Shown: positions 16,026 to 24,496 of the stretch, piece after piece
Layout of the letters: each line of letters starts with the position of its first letter
How positions within the stretch are numbered: the stretch's first letter is position 1
From: an uncultured Celeribacter sp.
GTDB taxonomy: Bacteria > Pseudomonadota > Alphaproteobacteria > Rhodobacterales > Rhodobacteraceae
Direction: 5' to 3'
Assembly (NCBI RefSeq): GCF_963675965.1
Contig: NZ_OY780935.1
Location: 3,641,685-3,705,684, forward strand
Length of the DNA stretch: 64,000 nt
The notes under the pieces: generated by a model
Told to the model about the DNA's origin: nothing
The model's database searches: none
The model's input: the letters and a program-made list of their open reading frames with translations, nothing else
Position numbers and translations under genes: made by a program

Positions 16026-18257
16026 TTAGCGAGGACTAAGTGTGGGTTCTCGATCCGGAGCGGCGATCAGCCGCCTCATTGCTGAGCCGTGGAGCTCACG
16101 GACGTCGATGAGCGCGGCTGCCACCTTACGTAGCTGGTCGATGTGTGGCGTGAGGAGTTTCGCAGCATGGTTCATGGCCTGACCCAGTTTTGCCTGCACC
16201 CTCTGTTTCTCCTCCTCGCTCAGCCTGTGCATGTCGGCTGGCCCCAGCCAGCCATCGCCATTGCGGCCAAGGCCCAGCTCTCGGTCCATTTGCAGAACCA
16301 GCCCAGTGGCCAGGGCAAGATCGCTCTCACTGTCTCCACCTGCGCCGCCGGAGATTGTGCCGAGCACCAGCCTCTCGGCCGTGCGCCCGCTCATCAGGAT
16401 CAGAAGCTCATTCTCGATCTCCTGGACTGTCAGTTCGACGAAGGTCGAACGGCGTTCGGTCCGACCGTCGCGGTCAGAGAGGCTGAGCTTCACGACAGAT
16501 CCTGGCGCGAGAAGCTCTGCGGCAAGCGCGTGACCGGATTCGTGGACGGCGATACGACGCAGAAGCGCCGGGTCGGGCCGATCGATCCCGAGGTGTCGGC
16601 GCATCAGGTCGGATGACATGGGCAGCCGTTGCCGCCGCGCGTCGGCGGTGGCGGCACGCAATGCGGCGTCGAGTTCGGCGGGGGTCTTGCCCGTGGCGCC
16701 GCGGGCCAGACTGTCGATCTCGTTTTCCGGCAGCGTACCCGCCAGCACCTTGGCCATGATGCGCCTGATATCTGCGAGCGACGGAAGTGGCATCCGCTGG
16801 ATTTGGTCAAACCGGCCAGGTCGCGTGATGGCAGGGTCCAATCTGCCCGGCTGGTTGCATGCCCCGATCAGGATCACGCCCGGGGTGCGTGCCAGCCGGT
16901 CGATCTGCTGAAGGAAGCCGTTCACGACTTGCACCCGATAGCTCATCCCATGCTGATCGCCGTCAAACCGCGATCCGACCGCGTCGACTTCATCGATAAA
17001 AAGGGCGCAGGGCACTTTCGCGACCGCCTCGTCGAAGGATTTGGTCATAGCGGCAAGCATATGTCCAAGATGTCCGGCAGCTTGCCAGTCGGCAAAACTG
17101 CCCTCGACCAGAGCGACACCAGCCGCCTCGGACAGCTGCCGGGCCAGGTAGGTCTTACCCGTCCCCGGAGCGCCGTGAACGAGGAGCGAGCGGGACATCT
17201 CGCTCCAGTTCAGATCGCCGGCCTGCCACGCCGCAAGATCCTCTACGATGTTCCGGACAGCCTGGTGCGCGGGCGTGGTGCCGTCGATGATGGCCGGGCC
17301 GGAGCGCTCTCGCGCGACCTCTTCGGCGGGCGCCGTCCTGGTCATCAACGAGATCCGTTTGGCAACCTCTTGCGCCGTCGGCGCGCGACACGCCATCGCC
17401 AGATGTCCCGCCTCCAAACCGGCCAGGCTCTCGTCGTCGGGCAAGATCGCCCTCACGCTGTCGGCATCGATCTTTCCGGTCGCGCTGTGGCTGACGCTCA
17501 GGGCGAAGAGAAGGATATCGGCATTCACCTCTTCGAGGACCAGAACGCGCGCGCCTGTCTCGCCGGAGCCGACGAGAGATGGCAGGTGCTCCTGCTTCGC
17601 GACCGGCAGCAGGATTGGCGCCGGATGGTGAAGCAGGCGCTCCAGTTCCTTGTCCGAGACTGGCCGGTCTGGCAGCTGGAGCACCGGGTGCGGTGACGCG
17701 CGAGGCGCCCGGCTCTGGGTCGACCAGCCCTCCGGCAGCATTGCCCCAGTCAGCAACTTTCCGAGGGAGAGGGTGGGTTCGAGGCCGACCAGGATCGTCA
17801 ACGCTCCGGGTTGGAGGCTCGCCTCCCAGCTCTCCGCATCCCGGAAGGTTGCGGCAAGGCGCGCCAGCAGGATCACGTCGCGGAGGGGAAGCGGGATGGC
17901 GGGACGGGTGCTGCCGTCCTGAGCGGTGGCGAAGGGGTCGCCGCCGTCTGCGGCGATCGCGTGCCACTCGTCCTGCGGCAGATGAGGTGCGCTGCTGACG
18001 CGCGCCATGGCCTCGGCGGCGGACTCCATCCCGGAGGCTGCGCGGTGCGAAGGCGGTTTCGGGCTGTCGCCGCCTTCGTACTCCATCAAAGTGTCGCCTG
18101 CGGCGATGTCGCCGGCCGAGGCACGCCGTTCGAGATCAACGATGTCGGCTTCGGTTGCGCGCAGGCGCGCGATGCAGTCCTGGGCGTAGGCCCACCACTG
18201 CGGGCGCTTCGCGCCATTTTTCTTTGGAAGGGGGGATTGGGGGGAAGGTTGGGTCAT
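16026..18257 (-). CDS. Soluble FtsH-like AAA+ ATPase with M41 metalloprotease domain
   Basis: 743 aa. Residues 1-330 are unlike FtsH and contain no clear membrane segments. An AAA+ module follows: Walker A GAPGTGKT at 362-369, Walker B ALFIDE at 418-423, and an arginine-finger region NQPGRLDPAITRPGRFD near 468-484. The C-terminus has HESGH at 572-576 (the HExxH zinc site) and a GGDSESD stretch near 640 that can give the third ligand, so the peptidase looks active. It would unfold and degrade cytosolic targets. It is last of a three-gene minus-strand set; the role in the mobile element is unknown. Confidence 0.85.
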   Translation of the reverse strand: MTQPSPQSPLPKKNGAKRPQWWAYAQDCIARLRATEADIVDLERRASAGDIAAGDTLMEYEGGDSPKPPSHRAASGMESAAEAMARVSSAPHLPQDEWHAIAADGGDPFATAQDGSTRPAIPLPLRDVILLARLAATFRDAESWEASLQPGALTILVGLEPTLSLGKLLTGAMLPEGWSTQSRAPRASPHPVLQLPDRPVSDKELERLLHHPAPILLPVAKQEHLPSLVGSGETGARVLVLEEVNADILLFALSVSHSATGKIDADSVRAILPDDESLAGLEAGHLAMACRAPTAQEVAKRISLMTRTAPAEEVARERSGPAIIDGTTPAHQAVRNIVEDLAAWQAGDLNWSEMSRSLLVHGAPGTGKTYLARQLSEAAGVALVEGSFADWQAAGHLGHMLAAMTKSFDEAVAKVPCALFIDEVDAVGSRFDGDQHGMSYRVQVVNGFLQQIDRLARTPGVILIGACNQPGRLDPAITRPGRFDQIQRMPLPSLADIRRIMAKVLAGTLPENEIDSLARGATGKTPAELDAALRAATADARRQRLPMSSDLMRRHLGIDRPDPALLRRIAVHESGHALAAELLAPGSVVKLSLSDRDGRTERRSTFVELTVQEIENELLILMSGRTAERLVLGTISGGAGGDSESDLALATGLVLQMDRELGLGRNGDGWLGPADMHRLSEEEKQRVQAKLGQAMNHAAKLLTPHIDQLRKVAAALIDVRELHGSAMRRLIAAPDREPTLSPR

Positions 18258-18494
18258 TGTCAGCTCCGTACTGTACGGATCAGGACGCCCGGGGTGGGGC
18301 GCGATCCGGAAGGGGGCGTGGGAAGGTTCAGGGAAGAAGAGGTGGCGCTGTCCGGTAAGTGTGCGCCACGGCGCAGGTCAGGGCGTCCCGCACACTGTGG
18401 CGTGCGATTACGCCTACGGGCAAAACGGGCCGGGTCGCTGTGGCGGCTCCGGATCCGTGGAGGGCTGTTCCGGAACCGGGCCACGCTTGGGCCG

Positions 18495-19496
18495 CTATTT
18501 CTTTCGGATGTCGTCCAGGCGCTTCAGAATGAGCGGCGCGATCTCGATCCCGTAGATCTCGCTCTTGACCGCGAGCCAGTCCTCAAAGTGCTCGTTGGGA
18601 ATGACCGCGTCCGGATGAGACTTCTTGAGCGCGCGATGGAGGGCCTTCTCCTGGCAAAGCGCGGCGTGGCCTGTCGGCTGCGGAACGGTCCGCAGAAGCT
18701 CTGCCTGGATTCCGGATTGCAGCAAGAGCTGGTGGTGCAGACGCGACTGCGGGTCGCGCGAGAAGCCGAGCTTTACGACCTTCAGTCCGGTCGGAAGCTC
18801 CAGTCGAATGGCATAGAGGTTGCTTGGCGCGGTGGCCCAGCCCTCTCCACATTCCGTACATTGAAAGCGGCCGCTCTGCATGTTCGCGCGGGCAACCCTC
18901 TGCGTGTGACCACAGACGTGCTGATAGGTCCGGTAGTTCGGATCGCCTTCCGGATCGCTTCCCAGCAGTTGCCACCCCCGGTCCGCTGCTTCCTCGGCTT
19001 CCTTTCCGGAATGACAGGTCTCGCAGCGCAACTTGCAGTGACCGGCAGCGATCCGTTCGATCTGTCCGAACTGTCGGCGCACGGTGTGACCACATGGCGC
19101 GCGGTAGACGCCAAGCTTGTGGTATTCCGGCTCGTAGCCCTGAAATTCCAAGCCTGCCTTCTGCGCCATTGCCAGGATGGCGTGATGCCTGCAACTCGCA
19201 CAAGCTGGCTGGGCGGTGCGCAAGGTGAAGATCTTCTGCGCCGTCAAGGCGCCGCAGGTGTGGCATCGCAAGACAACGTGGAACTTGTCCCGGATCCTGC
19301 TGACCAGGTCGAAGCCCTTGGATCGGGCAATTGCGTTCCACTCCGTTTTGATCGGTCCTGCATAGGTACGGGACCAGCCTTCCGAGGAGAGCTTCCGGGA
19401 GCCGCGCGGCAGGTAGAGCTTATTCCGGGACGCGCCGATGTAGATATGCGGGCGAACGGGTGCGGGTTTGAGCGAGAAATGTGAGGGATGAGCCAT
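18495..19496 (-). CDS. Zinc-ribbon protein with GIY-YIG (T5orf172/MUG113-like) nuclease end
   Basis: 333 aa from ATG 19496, which has GGAGG seven bases upstream. Residues about 75-220 hold repeated Cys pairs (CHTCG, CASC, CETC, CGH, CTECG), suggesting several zinc ribbons. From about 225 the pattern NLYAIRLE, VVKLGFSRDPQSRLHHQL, then an E in CQEKALHRAL fits the GIY-YIG fold with its catalytic Arg and Glu. It probably binds and cuts DNA. Homologues of this layout are, to my knowledge, found on alphaproteobacterial mobile elements with no assigned role. Confidence 0.65.
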   Translation of the reverse strand: MAHPSHFSLKPAPVRPHIYIGASRNKLYLPRGSRKLSSEGWSRTYAGPIKTEWNAIARSKGFDLVSRIRDKFHVVLRCHTCGALTAQKIFTLRTAQPACASCRHHAILAMAQKAGLEFQGYEPEYHKLGVYRAPCGHTVRRQFGQIERIAAGHCKLRCETCHSGKEAEEAADRGWQLLGSDPEGDPNYRTYQHVCGHTQRVARANMQSGRFQCTECGEGWATAPSNLYAIRLELPTGLKVVKLGFSRDPQSRLHHQLLLQSGIQAELLRTVPQPTGHAALCQEKALHRALKKSHPDAVIPNEHFEDWLAVKSEIYGIEIAPLILKRLDDIRKK

Positions 19497-19602
19497 TGCT
19501 GGACCTCCGAGAATATGTCGGCTGAGAACGCGGGCACGTTTGTTTGAACCCTGACCCGTTCCGGGACAGGGCATCAGGGTGCCGGGACGATGTTTGTGGA
19601 GA

Positions 19603-20124
19603 TCAGGCGGCGAAGGGCTCGTAATCGAAGCAATCCTCCAGGGAGGCAGCAGTGTCAGCCGGGTTCAGCATGTCGAGCATGCAGACCTCATCGAACTGCT
19701 GCCGACCCCGCGCGAGCATCTGCGCGACGCGCAGCGCCTCGGGGTCCCTTCCTTTCCAGGAGAAAAGATCCAGGTGACCCGCAACGACCTGCTGTGCGGT
19801 CCGGAGTTCAGCAGCGGTCTCGCAGCCGAGCGTCCAGTGGAGGTGGCGTGCGAAGCGCTGCAGGGGGACATCGCTCGGGCGGGTGGCTGGCGCGCCGATG
19901 ACGGAGCAGCAGAGACCGGTGGCACGTTCCCAGCCGAGTTCCGCCGCCTTCAGCCAATGGTCGAAACCCGGATCGGACCAGAGGCCGTTCTCAATGTCAC
20001 GCTCAGCCTCGATCGCAGCGGCCAAGGCCGCGAGCAGGTGCGAGAAGTGGCCCGAGACAGGGGAATGACGGAAGTACACGGGTTCATCCGAGCCAAAGCG
20101 CGTGGTAAGGCAGTTGTCAGCCAT
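19603..20124 (-). CDS. Hypothetical protein of the AAA/GIY-YIG set
   Basis: 173 aa, not recognised. It is a soluble, mostly helical protein rich in Trp and His, with no signal peptide or membrane segment, and three Cys without a clear metal motif. It begins 122 bp from the divergent RHH gene and is followed in the same direction by the GIY-YIG and AAA+/M41 genes. Position suggests it is the first gene of that unit and is controlled by the RHH protein. Confidence 0.6.
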   Translation of the reverse strand: MADNCLTTRFGSDEPVYFRHSPVSGHFSHLLAALAAAIEAERDIENGLWSDPGFDHWLKAAELGWERATGLCCSVIGAPATRPSDVPLQRFARHLHWTLGCETAAELRTAQQVVAGHLDLFSWKGRDPEALRVAQMLARGRQQFDEVCMLDMLNPADTAASLEDCFDYEPFAA

Positions 20125-20156
20125 GGTCGATCTCCCAATGATCGGTTGTGGTTAGA

Positions 20157-20194
20157 GTACGGCGGGAAGGTTGTAGCTCCCGTCGTACTTGACA
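20157..20194. promoter_or_regulatory. Operator-like inverted repeat with a -35 box
   Basis: Arms GTACGGCGGGA (20157-20167) and TCCCGTCGTAC (20178-20188) pair with one mismatch. TTGACA (20189-20194) follows directly, pointing toward the RHH gene. Likely the autoregulatory operator of the RHH protein, covering both divergent promoters. Confidence 0.55.
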
Positions 20195-20246
20195 ATTTAG
20201 TTTTTTGATGTCATTTAGTCAAGCAGTTTCTTGAAGGAGATTCGAC

Positions 20247-20426
20247 ATGGCTAGAATGGGACGTCCGCCGCGGGACACGGCCCCTGTTACGATCCGAATG
20301 GATCAGAGCATGCTGAAGGCAATCGATGACTATCGTCGCGAACAAGAGGACTTGCCGTCGCGACCACAGGTTGTCAGGCGCGTTATGGAGGAGTGGCTCG
20401 CGGCACGGGGCAGAGTAGGAGGATGA
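20247..20426 (+). CDS. Ribbon-helix-helix DNA-binding protein
   Basis: 59 aa. After a basic start the strand PVTIRMDQSMLKAIDDYRRE and the helices SRPQVVRRVMEEWL give a standard RHH (CopG/Arc-type) fold covering the whole protein. AAGGAGA lies six bases before the ATG. No toxin follows, so it is more likely a local repressor than an antitoxin. It is divergent from the 173-aa/GIY-YIG/AAA unit. Confidence 0.75.
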   Translation: MARMGRPPRDTAPVTIRMDQSMLKAIDDYRREQEDLPSRPQVVRRVMEEWLAARGRVGG

Positions 20427-20765
20427 GGGGGATCACTCGGCTTGATCGTTCAGAATGAACGGGCTTGGCGACCTGGCCGCGCTCATATTCGGTGGCGGTA
20501 CCAGGCGCCCTGAGCAACAACTCCCCTCCGACATGGGAGCAATGCGCGCCGAAGCTCCGAAGTAGCCGCTGAGCGCAGGGCACGAACCTTGCCCCTGAAA
20601 CAGGCCTGGGCACCGAACGAACTCGAACGGCACCTCAGCTGCAATTGTCGAGCTCGCCTCGCGCTAACGAAAGGTGCAGCTTCTCCGAACCGGACTTTCG
20701 CGGAGCGCGTGGAGGAGACGGGGCGTCCGAGATCCAAAATCTGAAGCCGGTCGAAGCTGTCATTA
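20427..20765. other. Gene-free stretch before the IS5 copy
   Basis: 339 bp between the RHH gene and the IS end. Open frames here are short and lack a ribosome-binding site or family residues. I see no RNA gene or strong hairpin. Confidence 0.5.
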
Positions 20766-21606
20766 GGCTCAGGACTCATAACCAGAACATCACAGTTGCG
20801 GCGAGAGCGACGGCGGAGAGGAAGACCTTCGGGCACCTGTCGTAGCGGGTCGCCACGCGTCGCCAGTCCTTGAGCCTGCCGAACATGATCTCGATCCGGT
20901 TGCGGCGTTTGTAGCGGCGCTTGTCGTATTTGATGGGGGTCCGGCGCGCCTTGCGGCCTGGAATACAGGCCCTGATCCCCTTGTCCTGCAAGGCTTCGCG
21001 GAACCAATCGGCATCATAGCCTCGGTCAGCAAGTAGCCACTGCGCAACTGGCAGACCGCCCAGAAGGGCTGCCGCGCCAGTGTAATCACTAACCTGACCG
21101 GCAGACATGAAGAACCTGATCGGGCGTCCCTTCGTGTCGGTCACCGCGTGGAGCTTGGTGTTCATCCCACCCTTGGTGCGACCAATCAGGCGCCCGCATC
21201 CCCCTTTTTACTCCGCAGGCTTGAGGCCGTGCGGTGTGCTTTCAGGTAGGTCGCATCGATCACGATAGTCGTCGGCTCCACCGCTTCGGCCGCCAGCCCC
21301 TCGAATATTCGGGCGAACACCCCCATCTCGCTCCAACGCTTCCAGCGGTTGTAGAGCGTCTTGGCTGGACCGTATTCCTTCGGTGCATCGCTCCAGCGTA
21401 ACCCATTGCGGTTGATGAAGATTATCCCGCTCAGAACACGACGATCATCGACCCGTGGGCGGCCATGGCTCTTCGGAAAGAACGGCTCGAGCCGTGCCAT
21501 CTGCTCGTCGCTCAGCCAGAAAAGATTGCTCACCACACCCTCCTATAGTTGGAGAGCGTGAATCACGCCGCCAGTAGCGCCGCAAGCCGATTAATGGGTC
21601 CTGAGC
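20766..21606 (-). mobile_element. IS5-family (IS427-like) insertion sequence, about 840 bp
   Basis: Imperfect terminal inverted repeats GGCTCAGGACTCAT (20766) and ATGGGTCCTGAGC (to 21606). The transposase lies on the minus strand. Length and the two-frame transposase fit the IS427 group. TTA flanks the left end and TTA lies at the right end, a possible short target duplication. Confidence 0.82.
20776..21536 (-). CDS. IS5-family transposase, made by programmed frameshift
   Basis: Upstream frame 21186-21536 (GTG start, GGAGGGT before it) carries the DUF4096 part and the first catalytic Asp region (TIVIDATYLKAH). Downstream frame to 20776 carries LLADRGYDADW with the second Asp and RRNRIEIMFGRLKDWRRVATRYD with the Glu of the DDE triad. 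The frames meet at an A5G5 run near 21195-21205, the slippage site known for this group. No other damage is seen, so it may be active. Confidence 0.82.
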
Positions 21607-21815
21607 TTAGCTTGGGGCAGGGGCGGCGACAGCCCTTGCCCGGTGATACCGGATCACGTTTTGGCAAGCGACTTGATCTGATATCAGTGACTTGGGACCT
21701 TGTCTTCTTGCGATGCGGTTTTCTCAGTCGTGGGAAAGTACTGCAGGACGAAGAACAGTCAGGCAAGCGACGCAATGCCACTGACCCACTGGAAGCCAGA
21801 ACTGACGATCGTGAC

Positions 21816-22148
21816 CTAAAGCACCACTACCAGCGTCGCCATGGCCGCGATCGTCAAGGCCTGCTCGCGCAACCTCGACGTGGACACGTAGGCTCCGGCA
21901 AAGAGTAGCAGGCTTATCAATCCATCGAGCAGGGTTCGGGAAAACTCGGCGTCGGCCACAAACCGTCGCATCTCTTCGGCAACGCCCAGATCGGACCGGA
22001 ATGCGTCCAGGCCGAGGACGCCAAGGGATGCGACAAAGGCAACGATCAGGATGCCGATGGCCGATGGTAATCGGAAAATGATGTGATTAACGGCTCCAAA
22101 CGCCCCGGCGAAGACGATCAGTAGCGTTGCGATCTGGAGAGCGTTCAT
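21816..22148 (-). pseudogene. Truncated CPA1-type Na+/H+ antiporter
   Basis: 110 codons matching only the N-terminal part of a CPA1 cation/proton antiporter of about 420 aa: three to four hydrophobic helices, HIIFRLPSAIGILIVA, then FSRTLLDGLISLLLFAGA, which precedes the core transport helices. It stops at TAG at 21816, about 210 bp before an IS5 copy; the rest is absent. It cannot transport. It begins 6 bp after the stop of the 114-aa gene upstream. Confidence 0.72.
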
Positions 22149-22154
22149 CGGAAC

Positions 22155-22499
22155 TTACGTTTTGCGGCGTGCCGGTTTTTGGGAAGGCTTGGTTGGGCCA
22201 TCAGGCTCGGGCCCACCCCAGCGTGGGATCGTCAGTTTGTTGTCAAGCCGCCGTCCGGGAAGCCGTCTGTTACCGGGTGTTTCGAATGAATCATTGTCAA
22301 GGCCCAACCCGGTCCCGGCATGTGTGTCATCAGACGATCCACTCAGATCAAAACAGGGCCGGTCGACCTTTGCACCGCTGTAGCCGTCCGCATCAGGTTC
22401 GTTCTGTGCGGGCGTCTTCTTGATTTTCTTGTTGGCGTCACGCGTCATGTCTTGCGACTTGGGCGAAGACGAAGTTGCTGGTTTTTCGGGACGCTTCAT
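22155..22499 (-). CDS. Hypothetical polar, low-complexity protein
   Basis: 114 aa from ATG 22499, which has GGAG six bases upstream. Rich in Pro, Ser, Lys, Asp and Gly, probably largely unstructured; the C-terminal third (RLDNKLTIPRWGG) is more ordered. Not recognised. It precedes the antiporter fragment in one unit. Confidence 0.5.
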   Translation of the reverse strand: MKRPEKPATSSSPKSQDMTRDANKKIKKTPAQNEPDADGYSGAKVDRPCFDLSGSSDDTHAGTGLGLDNDSFETPGNRRLPGRRLDNKLTIPRWGGPEPDGPTKPSQKPARRKT

Positions 22500-22587
22500 G
22501 GAGGTCTCCAATCATGTGCTTATGGTGTTTTTCCCAGACCCAAGAAGCCGCGCCATGATCGTCTGACCCAAACGCGGCATACGCTAG

Positions 22588-22824
22588 TCACGGTCTGCGG
22601 ACTGAATTCCCTCCGGCGATGATGCGTCGGATCAGTGCTGCAGCCGCGCGGTGCTTTACGACATCAGCTTCGGACCCGACCGCGTTCTCATGGGTTGCAG
22701 CTGCATCTTTGAGGACACCCATGATTTCCTTCTCGGGCAAAATTTGTGCGTCATTCAGCGCGAGAAGCAGGGCTTCGCAGATGGTAAGCGCGGCCATTCC
22801 TGAATACATTTGGTCGTCCGTCAT
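22588..22824 (-). CDS. Small hypothetical helical protein
   Basis: 78 aa. Helices at about 5-30 (SGMAALTICEALLLALNDAQ) and 38-70 with an HRAAAALIRRII end. Not recognised. It is divergent from the Crp/Fnr gene, and the palindrome at 22911-22924 lies between the two starts, so the two may be co-regulated. Confidence 0.6.
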   Translation of the reverse strand: MTDDQMYSGMAALTICEALLLALNDAQILPEKEIMGVLKDAAATHENAVGSEADVVKHRAAAALIRRIIAGGNSVRRP

Positions 22825-22910
22825 GGGGTGTTGACCTTTCCGCCAAGTGCGACGCGGGAGGTACGCGTGCAGCTTGCGAGGCAGACTTGCAAGAAATCTG
22901 CTATGCTGTG

Positions 22911-22924
22911 CTGATGGACATCAG
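22911..22924. promoter_or_regulatory. Fnr-like palindrome upstream of the island Crp/Fnr gene
   Basis: CTGATGGACATCAG, a perfect dyad with the TTGAT-N4-ATCAA spacing of Fnr-type sites and only the outer base changed. It is 53 bp before the regulator start, fitting autoregulation. Confidence 0.6.
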
Positions 22925-22977
22925 TCCCACGGGCGATTTCTTTTGCTAGGTTTTCGCCGACTGCAGAAGAGGGACAA

Positions 22978-23706
22978 ATGATCGAAAACACACCGCTTGT
23001 CCGCAAGCTTGGCGCATTCGTCGCCCTGTCAGGCCCCGAATTGTCGGTGCTTGCGTCCTTGCACAAGCGCCGCCGTACGTTCGTAGCGGGGCGCGATCTT
23101 GTCCATCAGGGGCAATCAGATCAGGCTGCCTATATCCTCGCCTCTGGCTGGGCCTGTTCCTACAAGATTCTTGAGGATGGTCAGCGGCAGATCGTGGATT
23201 TCCAGATCCCCGGCGATTTCCTTGGGCTTCGCAGTGTGCTTTTGAACGTGTCGGATCACAGCATCGAACCCGTGACGGACATCGAAGTGACGGAAATCCT
23301 TGTCACCGACCTTCTGAACGCATTTGCGCAAACGCCCCGGCTGGCCACCGCGGTTCTGTGGGCCGCGTCCCGCGACGAGGCGATGGTGGTCGAGCATCTG
23401 GTGAATTTGGGACGCCGCGATGCGGCCGAACGCATGGCACATTTCCTGCTGGAGCTTGGTGCGAGGCTTGCCTTGGTTGGACTGGGGAGCAAGGACGGCT
23501 ATGCCTGTCCGCTGACGCAATACCTTCTGGCTGACGCGCTTGGCCTCAGTGCCGTTCACGTCAACCGGGTGCTGAGGCAGTTGCGCGAAGCAGGAATGGT
23601 CACGTTTCGGGACGGGTTCGTCGCGTTCGACAATTATGATCAACTGGTCAATTTCGCCGGGTTCGAACTGTCTTACATGGATCAGAAAGGGCCATTACTC
23701 GGTTAA
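22978..23706 (+). CDS. Crp/Fnr family transcriptional regulator of the island
   Basis: 242 aa. Cyclic-nucleotide-binding-like beta-barrel at about 20-130, a dimer helix at 130-160 and a winged HTH at about 180-225 (LTQYLLADALGLSAVHVNRVLRQLREAG). The N-terminus lacks the Cys cluster that holds the Fe-S centre of Fnr, so oxygen is not sensed that way. In the recognition helix the usual ExxSR is VxxNR. It is flanked by an Fnr-like palindrome and lies at the head of the stress and energy genes, so it is the best candidate for their controller (inference). Confidence 0.88.
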   Translation: MIENTPLVRKLGAFVALSGPELSVLASLHKRRRTFVAGRDLVHQGQSDQAAYILASGWACSYKILEDGQRQIVDFQIPGDFLGLRSVLLNVSDHSIEPVTDIEVTEILVTDLLNAFAQTPRLATAVLWAASRDEAMVVEHLVNLGRRDAAERMAHFLLELGARLALVGLGSKDGYACPLTQYLLADALGLSAVHVNRVLRQLREAGMVTFRDGFVAFDNYDQLVNFAGFELSYMDQKGPLLG

Positions 23707-23729
23707 AGTCGTGCTGTATTTGCCTGCGG

Positions 23730-23894
23730 TCAGATGCGACCCAGTAGCAGCAGGATGACCACGATGATCAGAACAGTGCCAAGTACACCGGTCCCGGCAT
23801 GTCCGAAGCCATAGCCATAGCCACCAAAGCGTCCACTGAATCCGCCGAGAAGAAAAATAACAAGAATGATGATCAGGATTGTACCGAGTGACAT
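23730..23894 (-). CDS. DUF3309-like small membrane protein
   Basis: 54 aa; start ATG 23894 with AAAGGAG eight bases upstream. Two hydrophobic segments (residues 5-18 and 39-52, rich in Ile, Leu and Val) flank a Gly/Tyr-rich middle (GGYGYGFG). This matches the short DUF3309 type often found with stress-response genes. Function unknown. Confidence 0.75.
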   Translation of the reverse strand: MSLGTILIIILVIFLLGGFSGRFGGYGYGFGHAGTGVLGTVLIIVVILLLLGRI

Positions 23895-23969
23895 GGCGCT
23901 TTCTCCTTTGGTGGGGCGCGCTCGTCATGCAAGACGCTCGGATGGTGGTATTGTCGGCAAGAGGTCGTT

Positions 23970-24116
23970 TCAGTTTCCCTCGATAGTCACGCCATGCTCG
24001 TTGATCTCGATATCGATACCGCTTTGGCGTTCCTGATAGTAAAAAAAGCCTGCGCCGATGAGGCAGATCGCGAGGACTCCGATCAAGACGAGAAGAAGAT
24101 TTCGACTCATCGACAT
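23970..24116 (-). CDS. Small single-span membrane protein
   Basis: 48 aa; start ATG 24116 with GAGGACA directly upstream (a second ATG at 24110 is also possible). One membrane helix at about 6-27, followed by a short acidic tail exposed on one side (GIDIEINEHGVTIEGN). Unrecognised, but the start signal and composition look like a real gene. Confidence 0.6.
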   Translation of the reverse strand: MSMSRNLLLVLIGVLAICLIGAGFFYYQERQSGIDIEINEHGVTIEGN

Positions 24117-24227
24117 TGTCCTCGCTGGCACCTGGCACTCTCGTGCAAGTCGGAACCGTGGCCTTCAGGAGACCACGCTGCCGGGACCATTGCCTGCGAA
24201 TGGGCGTCTGCGCGAAGCATTGGGGTT

Positions 24228-24449
24228 CTAGGCGTCACGAATCGTATCCTTGATTCCGCCGACAGCGTTCTGAACCTTGCCCTCGACCTTTTCAGCCTGT
24301 CCTTCCGCCTCAAGCTTTGAGTCGCCGACCGCCTTGCCGACTGCAACCTTGGCCTTGCCTTTGACGACCTTTGCAGAGCCGATCACCCGATCCTTGTCCA
24401 CTACCTGTTCCTTTCCTAGAGCTGCGGCCGCCAAACGGGTGGCGACCAT
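24228..24449 (-). CDS. CsbD-family stress protein
   Basis: 73 aa. After a short N-terminal part the CsbD pattern runs from residue 17: DKDRVIGSAKVVKGKAKVAVGKAVGD, then a second KVEGKVQNAVG helix. CsbD proteins are small, highly charged and induced by general stress. AGGA precedes the ATG. A Fnr-like palindrome lies 34 bp upstream. Confidence 0.8.
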   Translation of the reverse strand: MVATRLAAAALGKEQVVDKDRVIGSAKVVKGKAKVAVGKAVGDSKLEAEGQAEKVEGKVQNAVGGIKDTIRDA

Positions 24450-24482
24450 GAAGCATCCTGCCGCGTTTGTGCAGTTTGCGTA

Positions 24483-24496
24483 CTGATGCAGGTCAG
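24483..24496. promoter_or_regulatory. Fnr-like palindrome upstream of csbD-like gene
   Basis: CTGATGCAGGTCAG; one mismatch between arms, spacing as in TTGAT-N4-ATCAA. It lies 34 bp before the CsbD start and overlaps the last codon of the OmpA gene. Confidence 0.55.

Noticed and set aside
16026..18257. Ordinary housekeeping FtsH
   Set aside because: No N-terminal membrane helices, a 330-residue unrelated N-terminus, and location inside a mobile island.
17811..19484. A 557-codon plus-strand frame opposite the AAA+/M41 and GIY-YIG genes
   Set aside because: It spans two real minus-strand genes and their gap and has no domain; GC-rich shadow.
20247..20426. RHH protein as an antitoxin
   Set aside because: No small toxin gene follows it in the same direction; it faces a three-gene set, so a repressor role is simpler.
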